Shown here: piece by piece, positions 55,709-63,368 of the stretch | Layout: every line of letters starts with the position of its first letter | How positions within the stretch are numbered: position 1 is the first letter of the stretch | NCBI GenBank assembly: GCA_028283825.1 | Contig: JAPWJW010000001.1 | Location: forward strand, 1,054,001-1,118,000 | Reading direction: 5' to 3' | Length of the DNA: 64,000 bases | Origin: Azospirillaceae bacterium | GTDB taxonomy: Bacteria > Pseudomonadota > Alphaproteobacteria > Azospirillales > Azospirillaceae | Notes under the pieces: generated by a model | The model's input: only the letters and a program-made list of their open reading frames with translations | Told to the model about the DNA's origin: nothing | Databases searched by the model: none | Made by a program: the position numbers and the translations under genes

Positions 55709-55836
55709 CCCTCAGGCGCCGGGCGCCGCCATCCGGCGGCTTGGCTTCCTCAGTTTTCAGTCCGCTACGCTCCCCAAAAACTTCCGGCGACCGCGGTCGC
55801 GGTCTATGGCGGCGGCAGGCGAAGCCTCCCACCGCC
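55709..55836 (-). repeat. Four-hairpin dispersed element, copy H
   Basis: Read on the minus strand, beginning at the TAG stop of the antiporter gene (55838-55836). Hairpin 1 is imperfect (GGCGG ... CCGCC arms, 55811-55836), followed by CATAGACCGCGACCGCGGTC, the pair AGTTTT/AAAACT (55752-55757 with 55777-55782), the stem GCCGCC-GGAT-GGCGGC and the terminal CGCCCGGCGCCTGAGGG. Confidence 0.85.
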
Positions 55837-57374
55837 TAGCCTTCCTTCAGTTCCAGATCCTCCGGCATGGCGGCGGCCAGTTCGGCCCAGTCCAGTTCCT
55901 GTTCCAGGGTATGATAGACGTCGTCGTCGATGCGGCCGCCGCGGCGCAGGTCGGTCAGGGTGCGGCGCTTGGCGGCGATGGTGTGGCGGCGCAAATGGTC
56001 GCTCTCGTTGGCTTCACGGGGGTGCTGGTCGTCCTGGATGGCGTCGCGGTCGCGCTGATAGGTGTCGCGCATCTGCCGGGCGGCGTCGCTGTCCTTGCCC
56101 TCCAGGCTGGCCAATGCCGCGTCCAGCAGGGCGTGGCGGGCGAAGACCAGGTCGCGGGACAGGCTGTCGTCGGCGGGGAAGCGCAACAGGCGGATCAGCG
56201 GGCCCAGGGTCAGCCCCTGCACCACCAGCGTGCCCAGCACCACGGCCAACGCGCACAGCAGGATCAGGTCGCGCTCCGGAAACCCCTCGGGCAGGGCCAG
56301 CGCCGTCGCCAAGGTGACCAGGCCGCGCATGCCGCACCAGGACACCACCAGTCCTTGCGACAGGCTGGGCGGCTGGTCGTACCAGCCCCAGCGGGCGATC
56401 AGGTGGACCAGCCGGTTGTACAGCATGACGCAAATCAGGCGCGCCACCACCACCACCGCCAGCACCACGCCGGCGAAGCCCAGCGCCCGGCCCAACTGGC
56501 CGTCGCCCAGGTGGCTCAGGATGGTGCGGGCCTGCAGGCCGGTCAGCAGGAAGGCCAGGATGTTCAGCAGGAAGACCACCGTGCCCCACACGGCGTAGGT
56601 GTTGACGCGATCGCGGGCCCGCTGGCGATAGGGCATATGGTGGGCCAGGGTCATGGCATTGGCGACCGTGGCCAGGATGGCCGACAGATGCAGCCGGTCG
56701 GCGATGACCCAGACGGCGAAGGTGCCGGCGAAGCTGGCGATGGTCCCGCCCAGCGTGCTGTCCAGCGGCCGGGACAGCACCAGGTAGGCGCGTCCCGCCA
56801 GGTAGCCCAGCAGCAGGCCGCCGGGCACCGCCAGCGCCAGCTCCGGCGCCAGGTGCTTTAGCCCGCCGCCACCGGCCAGGCCCACCGCCGCGCTGAAGAT
56901 CAGCAGGGCCACGGCGTCGTTCAGCAGGCTTTCGCCCTTCAGCACCATGACGGTGCGGCGGGGCAGGGTGAAACGGCCCAGGGTGGAGATGGCCGCCGCC
57001 GCGTCCGGCGGTGCCACGATGGCGCCCAGCGCCAGGGCCGCCGCCACTGGCATGCCTGCCAGCGCCACGCCGGCCCAGGCGACGGCGGCCGTGGTCGCCA
57101 CCACCGCCATGCCCGCCAGCGCCACCAGCGGTATCCACAAGGGACGCAGGGAGCGGGGCGGCAGGTCGTAGGCCGCATCCAGCAGGGTGGGGGCGATGAA
57201 CAGGGTCAGCGCCAGGCGCGGGTCCATGGTGATGCCCGGTGTCCAGGGCAATGCCGCCACCAGGCAGCCGGCCAGCGCCAGCAGGGCGGGGTAGGGCACG
57301 GCCAGCCGGCGCGACACCCGCACCAGCAGGATGGCCGCCACCACCAGCATCAGCATGCTCTCAAACAGCGCCAC
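55836..57374 (-). CDS. Na+/H+ antiporter (CPA1/NhaP-like)
   Basis: 512 residues, about 12 TM segments then a cytoplasmic tail of about 110 residues rich in charged and coiled-coil residues (RDAIQDDQHPREANE). Motifs of the CPA1 family: TLFIAPTLLDAAYDLP, IVAPPDAAAAISTLG (ion-binding Pro-Asp region), LKGESLLNDAVALLIFSA and WCGMRGLVTLATALALPEG. Exchanges Na+ or K+ for protons across the inner membrane. Followed by element copy H. Confidence 0.92.
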   Translation of the reverse strand: MALFESMLMLVVAAILLVRVSRRLAVPYPALLALAGCLVAALPWTPGITMDPRLALTLFIAPTLLDAAYDLPPRSLRPLWIPLVALAGMAVVATTAAVAWAGVALAGMPVAAALALGAIVAPPDAAAAISTLGRFTLPRRTVMVLKGESLLNDAVALLIFSAAVGLAGGGGLKHLAPELALAVPGGLLLGYLAGRAYLVLSRPLDSTLGGTIASFAGTFAVWVIADRLHLSAILATVANAMTLAHHMPYRQRARDRVNTYAVWGTVVFLLNILAFLLTGLQARTILSHLGDGQLGRALGFAGVVLAVVVVARLICVMLYNRLVHLIARWGWYDQPPSLSQGLVVSWCGMRGLVTLATALALPEGFPERDLILLCALAVVLGTLVVQGLTLGPLIRLLRFPADDSLSRDLVFARHALLDAALASLEGKDSDAARQMRDTYQRDRDAIQDDQHPREANESDHLRRHTIAAKRRTLTDLRRGGRIDDDVYHTLEQELDWAELAAAMPEDLELKEG

Positions 57375-57414
57375 CCGGGCCCCCGCCGCTTAACCCATGG
57401 GCCAAGTTATCATT

Positions 57415-58085
57415 TCAGGCGGGTTCTTCCGCCGCCGATTCTTCCGCCAAAGTGATCAGGTCGCCCTGAAGGTTGGTGTCCTCGCTGGAACAGACGGCCA
57501 GCACCAGGGCCTGGTCGCACTCCTTGGCCAGGTAGGCGTGGCCCATCATGCTGTCGATGTAGATGCCCTGGCCGGCACGCAAGCTGACGGGGGCGTAGAA
57601 TTCCAGCTGCACCTCCACCGTGCCCTCCAGCACGTAGATGAACTCCTCCCCCTTATGGCGGACTAGGTCGCCGAACTCCGCCAGGGTGTGGGCGTGGATG
57701 CGCGTCAGGATGGGCACCATGCGTTTCTGCCGCAGGTCGGTGCACAGGTATTCATAGTCGTAGTTGCCGGTGCGGATGCGCACGCCGTTGCTGTCGGCCG
57801 TCAGGCTGCGCCGGCCGGTGATGACGGGCGGGGCGGCATCGCCGGCGGGGGGGTCGCCTGGCCCTGGCCCTGGGCCAGGAATTCGGCCATGCCCAGGCCC
57901 AGCCGCGCCGTGAACTGCTCCAGCTTGTCGTAGCTCAGCGACAGCTTGTCCCCTTCCACCTTGGCCAGGGTGGACAGCGGAATGCCGACCTTGTCGCTCA
58001 TCTGCTTCAGGGTCCAGCCGTTGCGCTGGCGCAGCGCCCCGATCAATTGGCCCAGGGTGGCGTTTTTCTTCATGTTGTTGCCCAT
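57415..58085 (-). pseudogene. XRE-cupin transcriptional regulator, split by a G7/C7 tract
   Basis: Helix-turn-helix part in one frame (58085 to 57801): LGQLIGALRQRNGWTLKQMS, VGIPLSTLAKVEGDKLSLSY, FLAQGQGQATPPP. The cupin part in another (to 57415): VRIRTGNYDYEYLCTDL, FGDLVRHKGEEFIYVLEGTV, LRAGQGIYIDSMMGHAY. The two frames join at 57847-57853, a run of seven G (C on the coding strand). One extra base gives a continuous XRE-cupin protein of about 223 residues, the family's normal form, with a linker PPAGDAAPPVITGRR. Members often regulate amino-acid or polyamine catabolism. The D-amino-acid dehydrogenase gene starts upstream on the same strand, and GAGAA/TTCTC dyads nearby may be its sites. Confidence 0.85.
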
Positions 58086-58104
58086 GCGGCTGGTCCCGAT
58101 CTTT

Positions 58105-59238
58105 TCACTTCAGCCGGTTCGGCAGCACGTTGTCCAGCACCAGCCCCTCGGCCAGGATGTCGTCCGGCACGGCCCGGCCCAGCACCAGGCTGGCCGCCAG
58201 CCGCGCCAGGGCCGGCGCCATCTGGATGCCGTAGCCGCCCTGGCCGGCGCACCAGAACAGGCCCTTCACTTCCGCATCGAACCCCACCACCGGCTGGCGG
58301 TCGGGCACGAAGGTGCGCAGGCCGGCCCAGCGATGGCTGACATGGCGGACGGGTAGGTCCAGCGCCTGCTGCACCCTGTCCACCGCGATGGCCACGTCCA
58401 GCTCATCGGGCTGGGCGTCGCAGGGCGCGCTGGGCGTCTCATCCGCCGGGGAAAGCAGCAGCTTGCCGGCGTCCGGCTTCATGTAGAATTGCTCGTCCGT
58501 GTCGAACACGCCGGGCCAGCGGTTCACGTCGCCGCTACCCGGCGGCGGGTCCACCAGCAGGGCGGTGCGCCGCAGCGGCGCCAGGCCCAGCGGGGCGGCG
58601 CCGAACGCCTGGCCCACCCTCTCGGCCCAGGCGCCGGCGGCGTTCACCACCATGGGGGCCGCCACGGTCTTCCCGCCGGTCTGCAGCACCCAAAGGTCAC
58701 CCTGGCGCTGCGGCGCGGCCGCCGGTGCCTCGGTCAGCAGGGTCACGCCCTGCCGCCGGGCCAGGCGCAGATAGCCCTGGTGCAGGGCGTGGACATCGAT
58801 GTCCATGGCGCTGCCTTCCCGCGCCTTGGCGGCGGCGGCGGCATAGCCGGGGCGCAGCAGGGGCATCCAGGCCAGGGCCTCATCCACGGCCAGGGGGACC
58901 ACGCTGTCGCCGATCTCCTCCAGGAAGGCGGCCAGGCGGGGCGCCTGTTCCTCGGTCGCCACATACAGCAGGTCGCGCGGCGACAGCAGGGGATGGTCGG
59001 CGAAGCCCTGGGGCGGGGTGTCGAAAAAGGCCCGGCTGGCGCGGGTCAGGGCCCGCACGTCCGCCCCGCCATAGGCCGGCGCGTACAGGGCCGCCGAACG
59101 GCCGGTGGCATGCACGCCCGGCCTGTCCTCCGCCTCCAGCACCGCCACGCGCACCCGCCCGCCCAGTTCCGCCGCCAGCGAGGCGCCGGCCATGCCGGCC
59201 CCGATGATGATGACGTCGTAGCTGTCCACTCCCCGCAC
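58105..59238 (-). CDS. FAD-dependent D-amino-acid dehydrogenase (DauA-like)
   Basis: 377 residues. FAD fold VIIIGAGMAGASLAAEL with an acidic residue in VLEAEDRPG. The following stretch matches D-arginine dehydrogenase DauA of Pseudomonas closely by memory: VHATGRSAALYAPAYGGADV, ASRAFFDTPPQGF, HPLLSPRDLLYV, DIDVHALHQGYLR, QFYMKPDAGKLLLSPADE, HRWAGLRTFVPD and AGQGGYGIQMAPAL. DauA-type enzymes oxidise a broad range of D-amino acids to keto acids and ammonia. GTG start at 59238 or 59229. It precedes the XRE-cupin gene, 19 bases apart. Oriented away from the TonB receptor, sharing a promoter region with GAGAA/TTCTC dyads. Confidence 0.88.
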   Translation of the reverse strand: MRGVDSYDVIIIGAGMAGASLAAELGGRVRVAVLEAEDRPGVHATGRSAALYAPAYGGADVRALTRASRAFFDTPPQGFADHPLLSPRDLLYVATEEQAPRLAAFLEEIGDSVVPLAVDEALAWMPLLRPGYAAAAAKAREGSAMDIDVHALHQGYLRLARRQGVTLLTEAPAAAPQRQGDLWVLQTGGKTVAAPMVVNAAGAWAERVGQAFGAAPLGLAPLRRTALLVDPPPGSGDVNRWPGVFDTDEQFYMKPDAGKLLLSPADETPSAPCDAQPDELDVAIAVDRVQQALDLPVRHVSHRWAGLRTFVPDRQPVVGFDAEVKGLFWCAGQGGYGIQMAPALARLAASLVLGRAVPDDILAEGLVLDNVLPNRLK

Positions 59239-59250
59239 CCCATGAACGAA

Positions 59251-59266
59251 TTCTCTATACGGAGAA
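59251..59266. promoter_or_regulatory. TTCTC-N6-GAGAA dyad upstream of the dehydrogenase
   Basis: Inverted half-sites TTCTC and GAGAA, 12 bases before the D-amino-acid dehydrogenase start, followed by an overlapping GGAGA/TCTCA pair. They are the same half-sites as the dyad at 59399-59417 and a plausible target of the adjacent XRE-cupin regulator. Confidence 0.5.
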
Positions 59267-59398
59267 AAATCTCACACGATCAAGGGACTGTCCAGGGCAA
59301 AGCGGTGGTGAGACCGGTTCTCGTGGCGTTCTCGCCGTGGGGGGAATGGCATTTTATGGCGCTTTTTCAATTAATTGCCCGTCTTTCGGAAATCTTTA

Positions 59399-59417
59399 AT
59401 GGAGAATATTTCTCCAT
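59399..59417. promoter_or_regulatory. Perfect dyad ATGGAGAA-TAT-TTCTCCAT upstream of the TonB receptor
   Basis: Eight-base perfect arms with a 3-base spacer, followed by a weaker repeat AAGAGAATAGTTTCTT and TTGACA at 59433. It lies about 80 bases before the receptor start in the divergent promoter region. The half-site recurs at 59251-59266. Confidence 0.6.
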
Positions 59418-59498
59418 AAAGAGAATAGTTTCTTGACAGGAAACGCCGTCGATGCGGAATATCCCACCCAAGCCATAATAGAAAGCGGGAGAGCTTCG

Positions 59499-61724
59499 AT
59501 GGGCGAGGGCATGGGGACGGGTACACGCCGGGGCTGGGCCCGCGGCGTGGTGGTTGGCACGGCGGGTTTGGCGCTGATGGCGCTGGCGCCTGCGGCCGGG
59601 GCGCAGACGGCGGCCGCCGATGACGGTGGCGGACTGCAGGAAATCATCGTCACGGCGCAAAAAAGGCAGGAAAAACTCTCGGATATTCCACTGGCCATGT
59701 CGGCCTTGTCGTCGGACACGCTGAACAAGCTGGCGGCGACGCAGTTTCGTGATTTCGCCAGCGTGGTGCCGGGGCTGAACTTCACCAGCAGCGGGCCGGG
59801 CGAGACGCAGTTGAACCTGCGCGGCGTCACCACCGGCACCAACACCTCGCCCACCGTCGCCGTCTATGTCGACGACGTGCCCTACGGTTCCAGCACCGCC
59901 TTCGTGGGGGCGGCCCAGATGGCGCTGGACGTGGGCCTGTTCGACCTGGACCGGGTGGAGGTGCTGCGCGGGCCCCAGGGCACGCTGTACGGCGCCAGTT
60001 CCATGGGCGGCCTGCTGAAATACGTGACCCACGCGCCGGAACTGGACCGCTTCGGCGGCGCCGACCAGCTGGGCGTGTCCACCACGGCGCACGGCGGCAC
60101 CGGCTTCGACGTCAACTCCGTCATCAACGCGCCGGTGGTGGACGGCAAGGTGGCGGTGCGGGCCAGCGGCTACTACAACCGCGACGCTGGCTACGTCGAC
60201 AACATCGCCCTGGGCCAGCATGAGGTGAACGAGGCCGAGATCTACGGCGGGCGACTGGACGTGCTGGCCAAGCTGACGGAGGCCCTGGATGTCCGCCTGA
60301 CCGGCTTCGCCCAGGACATCCATCGTGACGGCACGCCGACATACGACGCCAGCATGGCGACCGGCCAGCCCATCACCGGCTATTACCAGCAAAGCCGCCT
60401 GCTGCCCGAGGGGTTTGACCAGCAGGTCCGCGTGGTCAGCGGCACGGCGAACTACGATCTGGGGGAGGCGACGATCACCTCCATCACCAGCTACCAGTCG
60501 AACAAGAGCACGCAGACATCGGACATTTCCGCACTGTACGTGCCGCTGTTGAGCGCCTATGGCCTCAATTTGGGTTCGACCGGGTTGGACAAGGTGTCCA
60601 AGACCGACAAGTTCACCCAGGAACTGCGCGTCGCATCCAGCGGCAAGCACTTCATCGACTGGATGGCCGGCGGTTTCTATACGCATGAGGACAGCGACCA
60701 GACACAGTCGGTCCCGTCGTACGACACGGCCGGTCAGCCCTCGGGCGTCAACCTGCTGTACGCCAACCTGCCCAGCACGTACGAGGAATACGCCTTCTTC
60801 GGCAACGCCACCGTCCATGTGACCGACCGGTTCGAGGTCGGCGGCGGCGTGCGGTATTCCAACAACAACCAGAAGTTCCAGCAGATCGCCACCGGCATGC
60901 TGGCCAGCACCTATCCGTCGGCCACATCCAGCGACAGTGTGGCGACCTACGTGGCCAACGCCCGCTACAGCCTCACCGACCAGATCTCGGCCTACGCCCG
61001 GGCTGCCAGCGGTTACCGCCCCGGCGGCCCCAACTTCGTCGCCAACGATCCCGCCACCGGCAAGGCGTTGGCCGCGGCCACCTTCGCGGCCGATACGCTA
61101 TGGAGTTATGAGGCGGCCCTGCGGGCGGAGACGGAGGACAAGCGTTTCAGCATCGACGCCGCCCTCTATCTCATCAACTGGGACAACATGCAGGTGGCGG
61201 CCATCCGCAACGGCCTGGGCGTCATCGCCAACGCCTCCTCCGCCCAGATCAAGGGGGCGGAGCTGACCTTGGCGGCCAAGCCGGTGCGTGACCTGACCCT
61301 GACTGGCACGGTCAGTGTGGCGGACGCGGAGTTGGCGGAGGACGCGCCCGACCTGGGCGGCCTGAAGGGCGACCGTCTGCCCGATACGCCCAAGCTGGCC
61401 GCCACCTTGCTGGCCGACTACGGCTTTGACGTCGGCAATTATCGCGGCGGCGTGGGCGCCACCGTGCGCTACGTTTCGCAGCGCGTGTCCGGCTTCAACG
61501 AAAGTGCGGGCCAGCCGCAGTTCCACCTGCCGGCCTACGCCACGCTGGATTTGCGCGCCAGCCTGGGCTTGGACGCGTGGGATGCGCAGCTTTACTGCCA
61601 CAACCTGCTGGACCGGCGGGGCCTGCAATCGGCCGACACCACCCTGTCGGTGGCGGGCGGTCCGGCGCGGCTGACCCTGATCCAGCCGCGCACCGTGGGC
61701 CTGACCCTCAGCACCCACTTCTGA
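59499..61724 (+). CDS. TonB-dependent receptor
   Basis: 741 residues from ATG 59499 (GGGAGAG upstream). Signal peptide to about residue 37 (APAAGAQT), TonB-box-like LQEIIVTAQKRQEKLSDIPL, plug with LNLRGVTTGTNTSP, VYVDDVPYG and RVEVLRGPQGTLYGASSMGG, barrel ending LTLSTHF. The EIIVTAQKR type is the broad group used for complex substrates rather than simple siderophores. Placed upstream of the D-aminopeptidase-like and M81 genes on the same strand (34 bases to the next start), so it likely imports their peptide substrate. Confidence 0.94.
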   Translation: MGEGMGTGTRRGWARGVVVGTAGLALMALAPAAGAQTAAADDGGGLQEIIVTAQKRQEKLSDIPLAMSALSSDTLNKLAATQFRDFASVVPGLNFTSSGPGETQLNLRGVTTGTNTSPTVAVYVDDVPYGSSTAFVGAAQMALDVGLFDLDRVEVLRGPQGTLYGASSMGGLLKYVTHAPELDRFGGADQLGVSTTAHGGTGFDVNSVINAPVVDGKVAVRASGYYNRDAGYVDNIALGQHEVNEAEIYGGRLDVLAKLTEALDVRLTGFAQDIHRDGTPTYDASMATGQPITGYYQQSRLLPEGFDQQVRVVSGTANYDLGEATITSITSYQSNKSTQTSDISALYVPLLSAYGLNLGSTGLDKVSKTDKFTQELRVASSGKHFIDWMAGGFYTHEDSDQTQSVPSYDTAGQPSGVNLLYANLPSTYEEYAFFGNATVHVTDRFEVGGGVRYSNNNQKFQQIATGMLASTYPSATSSDSVATYVANARYSLTDQISAYARAASGYRPGGPNFVANDPATGKALAAATFAADTLWSYEAALRAETEDKRFSIDAALYLINWDNMQVAAIRNGLGVIANASSAQIKGAELTLAAKPVRDLTLTGTVSVADAELAEDAPDLGGLKGDRLPDTPKLAATLLADYGFDVGNYRGGVGATVRYVSQRVSGFNESAGQPQFHLPAYATLDLRASLGLDAWDAQLYCHNLLDRRGLQSADTTLSVAGGPARLTLIQPRTVGLTLSTHF

Positions 61725-61757
61725 TCCGGTACGACCAAAGCTTTGGAAGGCGACAGC

Positions 61758-63368
61758 ATGAGTGAGACCGAGATGAAGGCCGCCGTGGACCCGGCGGCGC
61801 TGGACGCGATCTTCGCCGATCTGGACCAGGGCCATCTTCCGGGTGTTGCGGTGGGGGTGGCGCTGGACGGCGTGTCCCTCTACCGCAAGGGTTTCGGACT
61901 GGCCAGCCTGGAACTTCCCGTGCTGCTGTCGCCCACCATCCGCATGCGCATCGGGTCCACCACCAAGCATTTCGGCGCCCTGGCCTACATGCTGCTGGTG
62001 GAGGAGGGGATGGCCAAGCTGGACGACCCCGTCACCAAACACCTGCCGGAGATGTCGCCGGTGGCCGACGGCATCACCATGCGCCAGCTGATGAACCATG
62101 TCAGCGGCCTGCGGTGCAGCCTGGAACTGTCCCTGCAACTGGGTGGCTTGGGGCGCTATGCCTCCACCGCCGACTGCATGCGGCTGATGGCCGACGATGA
62201 CGACGTCAATTTCAAGGCCGGTGAGGAGTGGTGCTACAACAACGGCGGCTACGTCCTGTTGAGCTTGGCCATTGAGCGGCTGTCGGGGCAGAAGCTGGGT
62301 GACTTCCTGCGCGACCGCCTGTTCCGGCCCCTGGGCATGAACGACACCCTGCTGCGCCTGGTGGACACCGACTATGTGCCCAACAGCGCGTCGCTGCACA
62401 TGGTGGACGGCAAGGGCGGTTATTACCGCCAGCCCATCGGGGCGGAAATCGTGGCGGAGGGGGGCATCGCCTCCACCGTCGATGACATGCTGCGCTGGCT
62501 GAAGCATTTGCGGGGCGCGCTGGCGGGCAATCCCGTCGTGGGCACGGCGGAGACCTGGGCGCGCATGGTGGAACCGGCGGTGCTGGCCAACGGCTATGCC
62601 ACCGGCTATGGCCTGGGTCTGATGCACACGCCCTATCGCGGGGCGCGCACGGTGCATCATGCCGGGGGCGTCATGGGCGGTTCCTGCCAGATGATCACCC
62701 TGCCGGACCATGGGCTGGACGTCATCGTCATGGCCAACCGTGCCGGCCTGGATCCCATGGACCTGGCCGCCCGAATCATCGACGCCTGCGTCCCGAACCT
62801 GGCCCCGAAGGCGGAGGCCTACGACGGCCCCATCCCCAGCGGCAGCTATCACGACCCGCGCACCGGCGGCGTGTACGGCCTGCTGCGGCATGAGGGCAAG
62901 GCGCTGATCAGCATGAGCGGGACGGGCGTACCCCTGGCCCGGCACGACGATGGCCTGTTCCGCGCCACCATTCCTGTCTTTCACCTGGCGCTGGACTTGC
63001 CGGCGGAGCAGACGGCACCCAAAACCCTGCGGGGGACGGAATGCGGGATACCGACGGAATTGGTGCTGCTGGAACCCGATCCCGGGGCTGACCTGCGCCC
63101 CCTGGCCGGTGCCTACCTGGCGCGGGCCTCCGGCACCCATGCGGCGGTGGAGACGGACGGGGACGGCAAGACCGGCCGCCTGATCCTCAGCGGCCGTTTC
63201 GGTACCCTGCGGCACAGTCTGGTCAACCTGGCGCCCGGCCTGTGGGATGCCAAGCCGCTGGACCTGCCGGTGCCCATCGTCGGCGGCCTGATCGCCTTCG
63301 ACGACCAGGGTTTCACCTTCAACAGCGGCCGCACCCGCCGCCTGCGCTTCCGGAAGGCCGCTCAATGA
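61758..63368 (+). CDS. S12-family serine hydrolase, D-aminopeptidase-like
   Basis: 536 residues, ATG 61758 with GGAAGG upstream. The penicillin-binding/beta-lactamase domain carries S67-T-T-K70, Y160-x-N162 and H301-A-G303. In Ochrobactrum D-aminopeptidase (about 520 residues) the same elements are Ser62-Lys65, Tyr153 and His287-x-Gly, and like it this protein has a long C-terminal extension (about 180 residues, LHATIPVF-style beta barrels from 360 on). No signal peptide, so cytoplasmic. Hydrolyses N-terminal D-residues from small peptides if the homology holds. Overlaps the M81 gene by four bases (ATGA). Confidence 0.85.
   Translation: MSETEMKAAVDPAALDAIFADLDQGHLPGVAVGVALDGVSLYRKGFGLASLELPVLLSPTIRMRIGSTTKHFGALAYMLLVEEGMAKLDDPVTKHLPEMSPVADGITMRQLMNHVSGLRCSLELSLQLGGLGRYASTADCMRLMADDDDVNFKAGEEWCYNNGGYVLLSLAIERLSGQKLGDFLRDRLFRPLGMNDTLLRLVDTDYVPNSASLHMVDGKGGYYRQPIGAEIVAEGGIASTVDDMLRWLKHLRGALAGNPVVGTAETWARMVEPAVLANGYATGYGLGLMHTPYRGARTVHHAGGVMGGSCQMITLPDHGLDVIVMANRAGLDPMDLAARIIDACVPNLAPKAEAYDGPIPSGSYHDPRTGGVYGLLRHEGKALISMSGTGVPLARHDDGLFRATIPVFHLALDLPAEQTAPKTLRGTECGIPTELVLLEPDPGADLRPLAGAYLARASGTHAAVETDGDGKTGRLILSGRFGTLRHSLVNLAPGLWDAKPLDLPVPIVGGLIAFDDQGFTFNSGRTRRLRFRKAAQ

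Noticed and set aside
61098-63365. 755-residue minus-strand frame opposite the TonB receptor and S12 hydrolase
   Set aside because: Same low-complexity antisense composition, no start signals, and both plus-strand genes are strongly conserved.
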